A stretch of DNA of 64,000 bases from Hyaloperonospora brassicae (taxonomy: Eukaryota > Oomycota > Peronosporomycetes > Peronosporales > Peronosporaceae): the NCBI GenBank assembly GCA_947650285.1, contig CANTFL010000090.1:930001-994000 (forward strand), read 5' to 3'. The notes below the pieces were generated by a model, which worked only from the letters and a program-made list of their open reading frames with translations, had not been told where the DNA came from and made no database searches. The position numbers and the translations under genes were made by a program. Numbering within the stretch: position 1 is the first letter of the stretch; each line of letters starts with the position of its first letter. Below are positions 14,832 through 24,790 of the stretch, one piece after another.

Positions 14832-16094
14832 TCAACTTGGCCTTAGGGAGAGGTTTCGTAGTAACGTTTTGATCAATTCCGCCACTGTCATGATCGCGTT
14901 CGAAATCTTTTTTCCAAACTCCTCGATCTTCGTCCTAATTTTCTTCACGGTACGATCGGCAGCCTTCTTCTCCTGGTGCGGGTTTGACCTGCGAGCGAAG
15001 TTCTTGATCTTCGCCTTAAATCTCGATCTGCGTTTCTTCAGTCTTTTCTTGACTGCCGATTTCGTGGCTGTCGTCACCACGTCGTTGACCCTATCTGTCA
15101 GCTCCGCAAATTTCGTCTTGGGAGCTATGATTGAGCCGATGGCTACTTTCTTCCGGTCCGGTGCAAAGTTACCCAAATGCTTATCGATGTTTACATTGTA
15201 CCTTTTTGCGCGCCTCTTGAGTACAACTTTGGTTGCCTTAACCGCAACTTTTAGCGCGGCGTCGGTGAGCTTCTCTGCAAATCTCGTACGCTTGGTCTGG
15301 ATTTCCACGGCCGAATCAGCGGCAATCCTTTTCCGATGCGGCGACATCTTGTTGAAAAGACGGACGATGCCATTCTCCAGCCTCGATGCCTCCTTTTGAA
15401 GTGTCACTCGAATGGCCAAATTCGCGGCCGTCATTACCAGGTCTGCGACCAGCCCACGAAGCATCGTATTGACTTTCACGACAGCCGGACTACCAGCCAG
15501 CGTCGTCCACATCGATGCCGACTTGCTTGACAGCCCATTCATAGCCGCCTCGTAGTTCAGTGCGAGCGCTTCAAGGGACGTCTTACCCTTGGTCGCACCG
15601 GTCATCATGAGGTCGGTGGCCGTCTGAGAGAGCTCCGTAATCTTGGTCTTCATCATTTGCGAGGTCGGATTGTTGCCCAACTGGGTCCAAAGTGGTGCCG
15701 CCGCTGCCAGAGACGTGTCGATGATTGCCTTCAGTTGCGCAGCGAGATTCGTAGCTTGCACCTTAGCTGTATCCGTAGCTGCCATCGCTACGTTCGTGGC
15801 TTTCGCCACCACGACGCTTTGCGAAGCCTTCGTGAATAGCGACTTGGCTTTGTCAGCGAAGCCAATTTGCCTCTCCTCACCGTCGACTTGTACCGCTTCC
15901 GAGTCGCTGTGCACAGGAGGAGCCTCTTCCAGAAGCGTCTTCGTGCTTAATTCGTTGACGCGGCCATCCACCACGAGGTCCACGCGAGCAACACCGGACC
16001 GAGCAACAGCCTTCGGGTCGACCGCGGACGAGATGGCGTCGCTCCAAGCCAACAGGTTCGCCACAACCGCCACGATGACGTACGCGAGACGCAT
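14832..16094 (-). CDS. Secreted effector candidate, degenerate RXLR with GEER
   Basis: A single intact frame encodes 420 residues. I chose the ATG at 16094 rather than the upstream in-frame ATG at 16157 because it begins a clean signal peptide (MRLAY, hydrophobic core, likely cleavage after Asp19-Ala20). Residues 51-55 read TKTLL where an RXLR motif would sit, followed by GEER at 72-75, so this is a degenerate RXLR-EER protein. The body shows two internal repeat sets: two units of about 55 residues (around LWTQL and MWTTL), then three Lys/Arg-rich units of about 55-60 residues at the C-terminus, each with a basic PHRK, PDRK or PHQEK start and an amphipathic helix pattern. The basic clusters resemble nuclear localisation signals. 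In this family proteins are secreted and delivered into host plant cells; that role here is inferred. The N-terminus is homologous to the protein at 44427-45284. Confidence 0.75.
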   Translation of the reverse strand: MRLAYVIVAVVANLLAWSDAISSAVDPKAVARSGVARVDLVVDGRVNELSTKTLLEEAPPVHSDSEAVQVDGEERQIGFADKAKSLFTKASQSVVVAKATNVAMAATDTAKVQATNLAAQLKAIIDTSLAAAAPLWTQLGNNPTSQMMKTKITELSQTATDLMMTGATKGKTSLEALALNYEAAMNGLSSKSASMWTTLAGSPAVVKVNTMLRGLVADLVMTAANLAIRVTLQKEASRLENGIVRLFNKMSPHRKRIAADSAVEIQTKRTRFAEKLTDAALKVAVKATKVVLKRRAKRYNVNIDKHLGNFAPDRKKVAIGSIIAPKTKFAELTDRVNDVVTTATKSAVKKRLKKRRSRFKAKIKNFARRSNPHQEKKAADRTVKKIRTKIEEFGKKISNAIMTVAELIKTLLRNLSLRPS

Positions 16095-16155
16095 GTTTTC
16101 GTGCGGGTTCAGTCCAACCGGCGAAGCGCAGTTGGTCGTGCGGACGCTTAAAGGC

Positions 16156-16162
16156 AAAGTGA
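16156..16162 (-). promoter_or_regulatory. Oomycete initiator-like motif before effector 1
   Basis: On the minus strand the sequence is TCACTTT, a full match to the oomycete initiator consensus YCAYTYY, about 62 nt before the chosen ATG. The flanking-promoter element is only a weak match. The position agrees with a short 5' leader and supports the ATG at 16094. Confidence 0.4.
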
Positions 16163-16199
16163 GGTGCCCGCCGCCGCGTCTGTAGCTCTTCGGCCAAGA

Positions 16200-19023
16200 C
16201 TGGAGCCACTGTATGCAGCAGGGGCCAATCCTGAAAACGCTCGTGGACCGGCTATGGGGACGTCAAAGACGATGTGACGAGCGCTTATTGAGCTGGCAAC
16301 TAACTGGACGTTTGGATGCGATGAACGAGTTGCAAAACACGTACTTTTCTAGGTGCTGATACCGAATTATAGTCAGGTTCGTCAAGAAGCAACGAGACGA
16401 AATCGGGGGATTTCTCTCGTAGAGCTAAATAGCGTGCGGCAGATCGCTCGCTGGACGTTGCGTCGAGAGAACCTGCGTTAGCTGGTACAGTACCAATTCT
16501 GAACGCCAATCTTTACATCTTGACTGCCATTACATGATGGACTCGTCTGGAACCCATACCATAGAAAAGCCGACATATCTCCGTGATGTGTAGTGAGACA
16601 AATTTGTCATTGGCATCACAAATGCCTGTTTTTTGTGAGCCTTTCATCTGGGCTGCTCAGATGAGGGTCGTCTCTCTAAATTATCTTCTGGATCATCTGG
16701 TGGACTGCAAGGTCCCCAATTGTGTCCCACATCGCTGCACAATTGTCATCGTGCAGTCCCGGGGGGCTCTATCCACCCCTGCTGCACTGAGCACTCTCCG
16801 AGCGCCTAAAGTACCTGCTACACCTCACCAGCCAGAATGGGTGGAACTGCTTCATTGTGGACCCGTCTCACAGTTGCATCTGTAAGCCCCCATAAAATGT
16901 AGAGTGACCTCGTCCAGATCGTATAGAAACGTTGTCTTTGCCCTTCCTGGATCGTTAGAGGCTCACAAAAGTCCTATGGTTTGATACAGCGGGACTGCCG
17001 GATCGTGTCTTTGATGCCCTTCTGATCCAAAGGTTCTACTTCGGCAACGATGTCTTTTGTGGCGGTGGCTTCCTCCCCTGTAGTGAATGGTAGTTGCTGA
17101 TTTTACAGAGCGCATAAAGCAACATTTCGGTTCCAAGAGTGCCTCAAGCAGTTGTTGGTGATCATTTCGTTAGCACATACTTTAGTAAGCCACAATTGCA
17201 AGCGTAATTACTAGTAGACTTTTTCGTGTCGCCTCCGGCGCGATATCGTATCTCGCTTCAGGGAAGGCAATTGAAAGATTGCCGATGGACGCCTTGCATA
17301 CTACGGTCCATCTCAGCATCGCGAGACTTCATCTTCGTGGTGGTGCTTCGTTGGAGTTATATGACCGACGTGCTTCTACACCAAACGCTATCACGAAGCT
17401 CGACCTGAGGCACACGGACACTGTATAAGGTTTGTCTGAGATAGACTATCTGTCATTTGTACGATGATTTTCTGCCTTGCTGCATTGACGGAAAACAAAT
17501 TGTGTACCACGTAAGTGTTTCGTTGACCCAAATCGTGCAATCAGATTGCTGTCATTGACGTGATGGCGGTGCGGAGGTCTGTACGACAAATGTCGTGTAG
17601 CCCGCCACAGTCGTAAATTTATCTGCTGTGAAGTGCTGCGGAACTATCGCAACCGATTCGTACGCACAGGAATGCATATGTTTGGTAGCGCGGGCAGTTT
17701 CCGAACGAGTTCTGCTATCCGCGCTACTTTTGGTCCAACGGGGGTCACCAGTTACAGTCGACAAGCACTGCTTCGTTCTCCCGACTGCCAGAACCAATCG
17801 GTGATACAGCAGCTTGATTTGATAGACGATGCCAACGATGGTCCATACAAGTTGGCACTGTCGGGTGGCGAAAGTACGACTAGCCAACGACGACAAAGGA
17901 GGGAAGTGACCTGCATGTTGAATGTAAGTGTCATCCACTTTTCCAAACGGGCGATACAGACGGCCGTCCGTTGCGGAGAGGTCGCTCGCTGGGCGCGATA
18001 TCGATGTTGACGTAGGCTTAGCAACGAGCATCCCTATCATTGACAATTATCAATCGAAACGTATATATCGATGTTACTACGCAAAATAAGCTGCCGTTAA
18101 AATACATGCTAGATCTTCGTCAATACATTCTCTACGACCTCCTAAGGCTATCTGCTCGCGACATGCAGGAGCAAGTTTTCCAGGTACTTGTCATGCACGC
18201 TGCAGCAACTGGGCTATGTCCAGAGGGGTGACATAGATGATGAAAACGGCATTTACTCTTCATAAGCCGACAACATACGGTGACTTGCACAACATTACCG
18301 GTGAAAGTTCTTCTGCAAAAACCATAGGATTTCCAGAATCAGCTGTAGATCGCGACGAATGACATTGTTGTCGAGCAGTCGACCACAACGCCTGCGCGAA
18401 ATGATGTGCCTGAATAGCTAGCGAATAACTAGATAGCGTTGTCAGTAAATACTAACGCTGAGTTTGTCACAAAACATCGCTGTATACGACTTGAGCTACC
18501 TATCTTGAGGTACATAGCAGTATGGATTGCAATGCTTTATACTAAGACAATTGGGTTCCATTCACTGATCCGAAGCATTGCCATGCTTCGAGTCGACAGG
18601 CGCATCAGGCTGACAGCTGTTGTCTGCCGATCTGATCGTCCTTCACCTTACAACCTGGTATCATCGTCTCTGGAAGGATAGGCGTATCACCGTGATATGA
18701 CGCCCGCAAGGGCATGCCAAGCCACAGCCAGCTAGACCAGCTACGACTTGTTCACATCGACGGTCGAGCCACTCTACTTGCACGCTCTAGTTCTGTTCCA
18801 TGTTCGTCTCAGCTCATACCACCGACACGAATCACTTGTCGTGTTTTCGACAGGCCTGTGCTTTGTCAAGTGGGCAAGGAAATTTCTCATCTGGTCTCGT
18901 CTGTTTCGTGGCTGTCTTTGTCCCTTGTCCACAATACCCACGTTTTTGTCAAGTTGGGCACAAAAGCATATTTCCGTCTCGTCTGTGAGTGGCCCTCTCT
19001 ATCCAAGAATTAGCAAACTCCTC
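16200..19023. other. Intergenic stretch with no supported gene
   Basis: GC content is moderate. The longest frame (17552-18046, minus, 164 codons) has no start context, domain or repeat that supports it and is overlapped by frames on the other strand. It could hold decayed coding sequence, but I cannot name any. Confidence 0.4.
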
Positions 19024-20282
19024 GGGAGAGGCGAGACGGCAGCAAGTGAAACATTCAATGGCAGCAAGTGAGGAAGCAAGTGAGTTAAATATACGTTACC
19101 AGCCCTTATGTGCCCAATGTCAACATACTAAATAGCTACCAGCTCCAACCGTGCCTCTATCGAATCGTCTTGTTTTGCAGCTAAAATTAGAGTCTGGCAC
19201 AGTCCTAGGGAAGGATCGATTCAAGCAGCTGGCGAGACGCCTTCGGGAACATGCGCGGGTGGATGCACTGGACCCATTTCAAACGGGTCTGCGTTCATCA
19301 TCGGCTATTTCTGCTGTAGCGGTGCCATTGGCTGCAGCTGGAAGTGCATTAGTGGCGGCAGTGGCTGCTGGAACGCAACTGGGCCTTGTTGAGCTACGGC
19401 CGCGTTAAATGAGCTATTAAGTAGATCCATTCCAACCTTCGCGCAATGCTGTTGTGGAGGTGGAGCTTATTTCGTCGATGCTTGGGCTGGAGGAGTCTGC
19501 TGCTACTGCTGGTCGCTCCAGATCGATGCACTATGCGTGGAGTACGACTTGTATGACGGATAGCACAAATCGTGGAGCGTGCGTTCGGCCCGACTCGTCA
19601 AGCCCCAGGCATTGGGGCCCGTGCACCAGTAACGCCACTTGAGATAGCCGAAGCTAACATCTGCCACTCGTAGACGTTTCCATTCGCTTATTCACCGCCC
19701 GGAGACTCGTCGTTGGCGTAGTTGCTAGGGCTAGCGTACTCTTGCTGCGGTTGTTGTTGGGTAAATTGGGGAGAGCACGGTCCCTAGCCGCCATAGGCAG
19801 ACTGCGTGACGTAGCCACCTTGTTCCCCGTAGATACCCTGGCCGCCTTGGTTGTACGGATCGGTCGATCCAGTGCCCACAAGTATGTCAGCTCCAGGTGG
19901 AGCAGGTGCGGGGTTGTCTGGCGTGGTCAGACCCATAGGGCCTCATACGTTGTTGAAAACTATGCGCTTTCCTGCACCGAAGCCTCCGAGAGGTTCTGGG
20001 CCAGTAGAACTGCCGAGCCTAGGCGCGCCGCCCTGACCACCGTTGCTACCCCACTTGTTGACTCCAAACGGTCCTTGCTGGTCCACAAGTGGAAGCTTGG
20101 TCGGAAACGGAATGTCAGGCTTCTATAGCTGCAAAACAAGACGATTCAATAGAGGCACGGTCGGAGCTGGTAGCTGTTTAGAATGTTAACATTGGGCACT
20201 AAAGGGCTAGTAATGTATATTTAACTCACTTGCTGCTATCGTCTGTTGCACTTGCTGCCGTCTCACCTCTACCAAATTTCTC
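19015..20282. mobile_element. MULE-like DNA transposon with captured gene fragment
   Basis: Long terminal inverted repeats lie at 19024-about 19184 and about 20124-20273. They share blocks such as GAGACGGCAGCAAGTG, GAGTTAAATATAC and CGTCTTGTTTTGCAGCTA, with scattered mismatches. Flanking nonamers AAACTCCTC (19015-19023) and AAATTTCTC (20274-20282) match at 7 of 9 positions, as expected for an old 9-bp duplication typical of Mutator-like elements. No transposase is visible in the roughly 940-bp interior, which instead carries a decayed glycine-rich coding sequence. This combination fits a Pack-MULE-like non-autonomous element. Confidence 0.65.
19500..20117 (-). pseudogene. Broken glycine/proline-rich gene inside the MULE-like element
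   Basis: Read on the minus strand from about 20117, one frame carries a coherent low-complexity protein: a segment with PFPTKLPLV and PFGVNKW, then Gly-rich stretches, then GGQGIYGEQGGY and a Gln/Pro-rich piece. It is interrupted by in-frame stops (one after FNNV near 19937, another after AYGG near 19790, a third after SPGGE). I cannot assign a family. The coding-like composition inside terminal repeats suggests a captured host fragment that has since decayed. Confidence 0.4.
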
Positions 20283-20696
20283 TCCATGGCATGACATTCA
20301 TGGCTTTTTCAAAACCATATGGAGACGTGCCCGCCACCTTTCTTTTCTAGAATAGTGGCGCCATTCCAGGGCCGCCAAACACGCACGAGTAAAGCTCGAA
20401 TCGATGAATACACCGGTATGTATTTTATTGTCATTCTGTGGATCATTATCCTCTTCCCTCTGCCCTCGCAGTCGTAGCAGGTGCTATGAAGAGACCAGAA
20501 AAGGACAAAAAGATGAACAGGTTTGATCAGAGGCCGTTGCACCAAACGTACGCTAAAGAAAACATGAACGCCCGCACATGAATCACCTTCTCCACTAGAT
20601 CTCCATTGCGACCAGTCGTGTCGCTGTTTCGCAATCGCCATGTGAACTTGTTATCGACGTCCACCCGTATAATTACGATGGCTTTGCCAGACGGAC

Positions 20697-21250
20697 TCGT
20701 GAGTAAAGTTCTGAGCTACTTCGTAGTTTGCGCCTCCGGGCAACAACGTCCAAGCGACGAAGGTCTTTAAAGAGCCGGGCAACCGACCCCTTCCCTGGGC
20801 AGGAGTCCTCTATAGTGGGATCCAGGCTCGAGGGAAGAGGCCTTCTTGTCGCCGCCTGCGCTACCGGAGACAGCGCAGCGCGCAAACCGAAAGGGGGGCA
20901 ACAACTAAGACGTACCGGGTGAGGGGCACAAAGCCAGCGATTGTCATTTCAACCATGTTCAAACTATGCTATGTCAGCCCGCAAGGTCTCGGACCGCCCA
21001 TGATTCTCGATCCCACGCATCGAATGCGTCTAGAACTTGCTCGACTCGGATTCAGCCAGATGCGCCAGCGACCCATCGGGGGTGATCGGAGTACTCCTGA
21101 CGTTTTCCCGCGACGTCAGCGCCCTGTCTGCACTCTGGACTGGATACCGGATTCCACGTACCCTGTGCGGAGTGTCTTTTGTAACGCCCGCTTCTCGAGC
21201 CAGCAGACTCAGCCAGCGAGGAGGAGAACGAAGTCGTCTCGGTAGAAACA
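20697..21250 (+). repeat. Diverged repeat shared with 43480-43985
   Basis: This segment aligns with 43480-43985 in the same orientation. Shared blocks include GACAGCGCAGCG, GGCCTTCT, GTGAGGGGCA, TTTCCCGCGAC and CACCCTGTCTGCAC or its close variant GCGCCCTGTCTGCAC. Identity is moderate with indels. Neither copy has a long intact frame, so it may be a decayed gene or an old transposon. Both copies lie on the 5' side of an effector candidate, 4.6 kb away here and 0.4 kb away in the other. Confidence 0.5.
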
Positions 21251-21530
21251 CACACACGTCGTGTAGTCATAAGCACTCAATCGACATTCAGGTTTTGTCT
21301 TCTGAGGTTCTGGCATGCATCGACTCTACATAGGTGTAAGACCTTGACGGGTGAATGGCTGCCGATATATGCGCCCGTCGAACGAAAGAGGCTATGCGTC
21401 CTTCGTCGCGTGCATGCTGCGGCATCGGCGGTGCTCGTGGCCCTCGTCGGCAAAGTGCATGGTCAAGATGTCAGTTTCCAGGCGTAAGGCCATTTCGTAC
21501 GGACAGCCCTCGGTTCGTCGAGGATCTGGG

Positions 21531-23087
21531 ACCTCTGGGAGACACTGAGGAGGGCTCTAGGACAGCCCATGAGGTCGCTAGCAAGTAAGTATATGAGTCA
21601 AAGTAGGAACATGCTGTGAAACGAACAATTGACGGCTTCGTTATGCTCGAGGAATAGCCATTGGATCAACTGCTAAGTGCGCCTGCATCCGAACCGAGTC
21701 CTAATATCGCGTCGGACACCCGGAAAGAGTACAATGAGCCGACGTCTTGAAGCGCAATCACGCAAAGTAAGTAACTGATGCCTTGAACAATGAAGCAAGG
21801 ACTCTCGAAAGCACGGGCGACATCTGATTGTTTTATCTTGATGCGAACAAGTCCGGCTTCTAAGTAGTGAATGACTTGCCCACCAAGTGGCTGCAAACGT
21901 GTTTAGTACCCTGTGTGCAAATGCCGTGGCCTGTAGACCGCAGGAGTATCTTCGTATACGCGTGGCAGCGAGCAGTTCACCTCTCGTACGCTCCGCTCAA
22001 CCTCTGCGTACACTGATGAGCGCGGGCATTTGTGCTGGAACGCCATTTCGTCTGGTCTGTGCACACCTGTAAAGCTGATGCGTTTCACCCAAGCTGCAGT
22101 GCATCGACGTCAACTCATCTGCTCGGGCCAAGTCCAAAGCAGTAGGCGTGAGAGGGCAGTGAAGGTTGACCGCTTTACGGTTGCTTCGTGGTAACACGAT
22201 GCGAAGAGCATGCTATAAAGACCGACGACGCTGATGCGACTGCTGAGGCCGAGCGTCTTTGTGCCGTAAGCGTGCTTTGACAACAGCTCGTTGTTGGCGT
22301 TGGCTGATCTTTGCAGTGTCGTGTTTAGCGCTCGGGATGAAGAAGGAGATGTCATGCATCTTCAGCGGATACGATGACGTTACGAGTGTAGCGTATTAAA
22401 GCCATTGAGTACGTCTTGAGCAGGTGACAATCGAAGCTTCTTGTGCCGTCTTAGCGTGGGCGTGCATGAAGAAGCACTGGCTGGAGGTGACCCAAGTGGA
22501 ACGCTCATTGACCACCGACCGTCCCCCCTCCCAGTTGTACTCTTCTGCTTTTCGAGCTGACCTCACGCGCGAAAGTCAAGAGACGTTTCTAGAGACGCGC
22601 GACACTCACTACATGCGATCGTTGACTACTATGTCAGACCGTGTGTGTGCGTATCTGCAAGATTGTTTCCAGCCTGTGAAGCACACCCGCACGAGTCAGC
22701 CGGTGGCTCGAGTTCTGTGGAAAGATGTAGACGCTGGCCAGTGGCAGCGCGTAAAGCTTGCTATTGGTATGTCTAACTGCGTGTTTCGAAGCAGAATTAC
22801 TCCAGTGACTTGTGGCGCCCATGCCACGGCCATCTATAGAAAGCCCTTGCTCTGGATATTTGGGTCGATGAGGTCAGTAGACTCCTTGATTGCATCAATC
22901 TTGCAAAACTGTAGAATTGTTCGACGAGGCGGCCTGGAGTACCACGGTTGTGTATCAATACCGGTGTGGTGCATTGTCACACACCAAGCACAACGTTGTT
23001 AGAGGCAGCCAATGAGCTGTCTTGATCCTACTGCACTTTTACCCGTCGACGATTGAAGGTACGTTATGTCAAAGGTACTTGAATGAT
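21531..23087 (-). repeat. Long inverted repeat, arm 2 (1557 bp)
   Basis: Reverse-complement copy of 7067-8623 with abrupt ends at ACCTCTGGG (left) and CTTGAATGA (right). The arms bracket 12.9 kb that includes the first effector candidate and the MULE-like element. The high identity implies a recent duplication or ongoing conversion between arms. Confidence 0.9.
22424..23002 (+). CDS. Hypothetical protein, 192 aa (arm 2)
   Basis: This is the longer of the two paired frames in the inverted-repeat arms. It begins with MTIEASC and ends with TQRC-like residues HQAQRC. No signal peptide, membrane segment or known motif is visible. The arm-1 copy has a one-base deletion in the G run, so at most one copy is intact. 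No splice sites or promoter support were found; a chance frame cannot be excluded. Confidence 0.3.
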   Translation: MTIEASCAVLAWACMKKHWLEVTQVERSLTTDRPPSQLYSSAFRADLTRESQETFLETRDTHYMRSLTTMSDRVCAYLQDCFQPVKHTRTSQPVARVLWKDVDAGQWQRVKLAIGMSNCVFRSRITPVTCGAHATAIYRKPLLWIFGSMRSVDSLIASILQNCRIVRRGGLEYHGCVSIPVWCIVTHQAQRC

Positions 23088-23305
23088 AATTACTTCGATT
23101 TATATAGATAAAGAGATTGTTAAATACAAAATAAACTCACATAAAAACTACCACGCCTTCTGTAGTAATCTATGGCTAGCACATTAACTCCTCAAGAGGT
23201 TATATGACAAACCTTCTTATTTTTTTCAAATACTCAGTTTTTTTATAAAGTTCAGTATACCGTTTGGATATCAAATTTATTTTATATGTAAGAAACGCCT
23301 ATGAT

Positions 23306-24790
23306 TGTTTTAGGGACCCGCTATTCACCACCCACTTTTCGATAACCACCACTCACCCCCATTCATCCAAGAACCTTCATACTTTATCTCGCGCTGTGAT
23401 TGGCTAAATGTAGATTAATAAAAAGAATTTTGATTAAACGCAAATTTAACGCGAAACTAAATCGTCGTTGAAAAGGTGCTGTGCTCTTCAAGCTTATCCG
23501 GTCAAGTCATAGCCATAGCTCTCCTTCTACCTTTGGCCAGAGGATACCTCTGTCTCCGCCTCCTACACCATTTCATTTGAACCAGTGTTCTCGAAAGACG
23601 ATAAAAATGTGCTTTACGATCTCTAGGTGAGATTCGACGACAAATCCCCGAGTCCGGTATCGTTAGGTCAATCATCTCCTACAGGCAGACAGAAACGTAC
23701 GCCACCGTGATGTTTCGCCAAAAGCGTAGGCGTCTGTGTCTGAACTCCTTGCCAGGCGAACACCGGATTTAGCTTATCAATGCAATTGTCCATGGCCTCA
23801 TAGGTTTCGAGATCGATGGATCTAGCGCCAATGCTGAGTGCTTAAAAGGGTACAATATCGAGTTCGGCGAATAGTCTTTGGTGCGTATATTACTATTACT
23901 GACAGCATCCATACGAGCAGTGGAGACAGCATGTACCTGAACGTGACTAATTTCTACAGCGCGTTTGTGGCGACGAGCGGCGGTGTAAATACTGGATGTC
24001 CGCGGGTGGGGAAGCGAATTGATGTGACGAACGGCTCTTGGCAAGTAAGTATTGTTTCCTTGGCTTTGGGACGAATCAGCCCTTTTCCGGGATCAAGAAG
24101 TCAAAATGTTCGCGATCGGTTGTGGTGAGCATTAACGAACTAGTCTTTCCACTACGTACCAATTTCAAACAACTTGTTGCTGCTTTGTTGTTGTTTTATT
24201 CGGTTGGATGTATATGAACAACATTAGCTGTGTTTGACCAGGGATCTTTTACGAAGCGTTTCTTGTGTAGGGTACCGGAGATTCCTCGACATCTCCATCA
24301 AACGTTGTACAGGCGGAAAGTGTGTCGCCATGCCGACAATACATTGCACTGGAAGTCAGTGACGCGTTTTAACATAATGCGGACAGTCAATGAGCTCGTG
24401 TGTTAAATGCGGCAGCTGCCGTCACTTTTGATGCGCACGAACACTACAAAGTAACAGCTTTGATGTCACCTTCTTTCTTATTCCCGACTCGCCCAGTGTG
24501 CAGAGCAGTCATAATATAGCCTTTATCAGCAAAAAATGAGTTAAGAGCAGCCCACGCATTTTCTAGACTAGCATAGCTGGTGTTGAATGTACATGGTAAC
24601 GATCCATGCCGGCGGGGTGAGCGGTGTTTCGAATGTCGATGGCGGTGCAGCTAAAAAGAATTGTGGGTACTGAGTAAGAGCGGTATTACTGTTTCTAATT
24701 CTTATTAAATTGGCCAATCACAATGTATATTAATTCGGATGGAGTGGTGGTTAGAGAAAAGTGAGTGGTGAATTGAGGCTCCCTTGTTTT
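23306..24790. mobile_element. DNA transposon with about 100-bp TIRs and TGTTTT duplication
   Basis: Terminal inverted repeats of about 100 bp start AGGGA and share ATTCACCAC, CACTTTTC, TAACCACCACTC and GTGATTGGC (left from 23312, right ending 24784). The element is flanked by an exact 6-bp direct repeat TGTTTT at 23306-23311 and 24785-24790. The 1.2-kb interior has no transposase I recognise and only short frames, so it is a non-autonomous or decayed element. A 6-bp duplication does not settle the superfamily; hAT-like (AGGG ends) is one option. Confidence 0.65.

Noticed and set aside
15643..16185. 180-codon plus-strand frame over effector 1
   Set aside because: Shadow of the minus-strand gene, which has a signal peptide, effector motif and promoter motif.
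17552..18046. 164-codon minus-strand frame as a possible gene
   Set aside because: No signal peptide, domain, repeat or promoter support, and equally long overlapping frames on the other strand.
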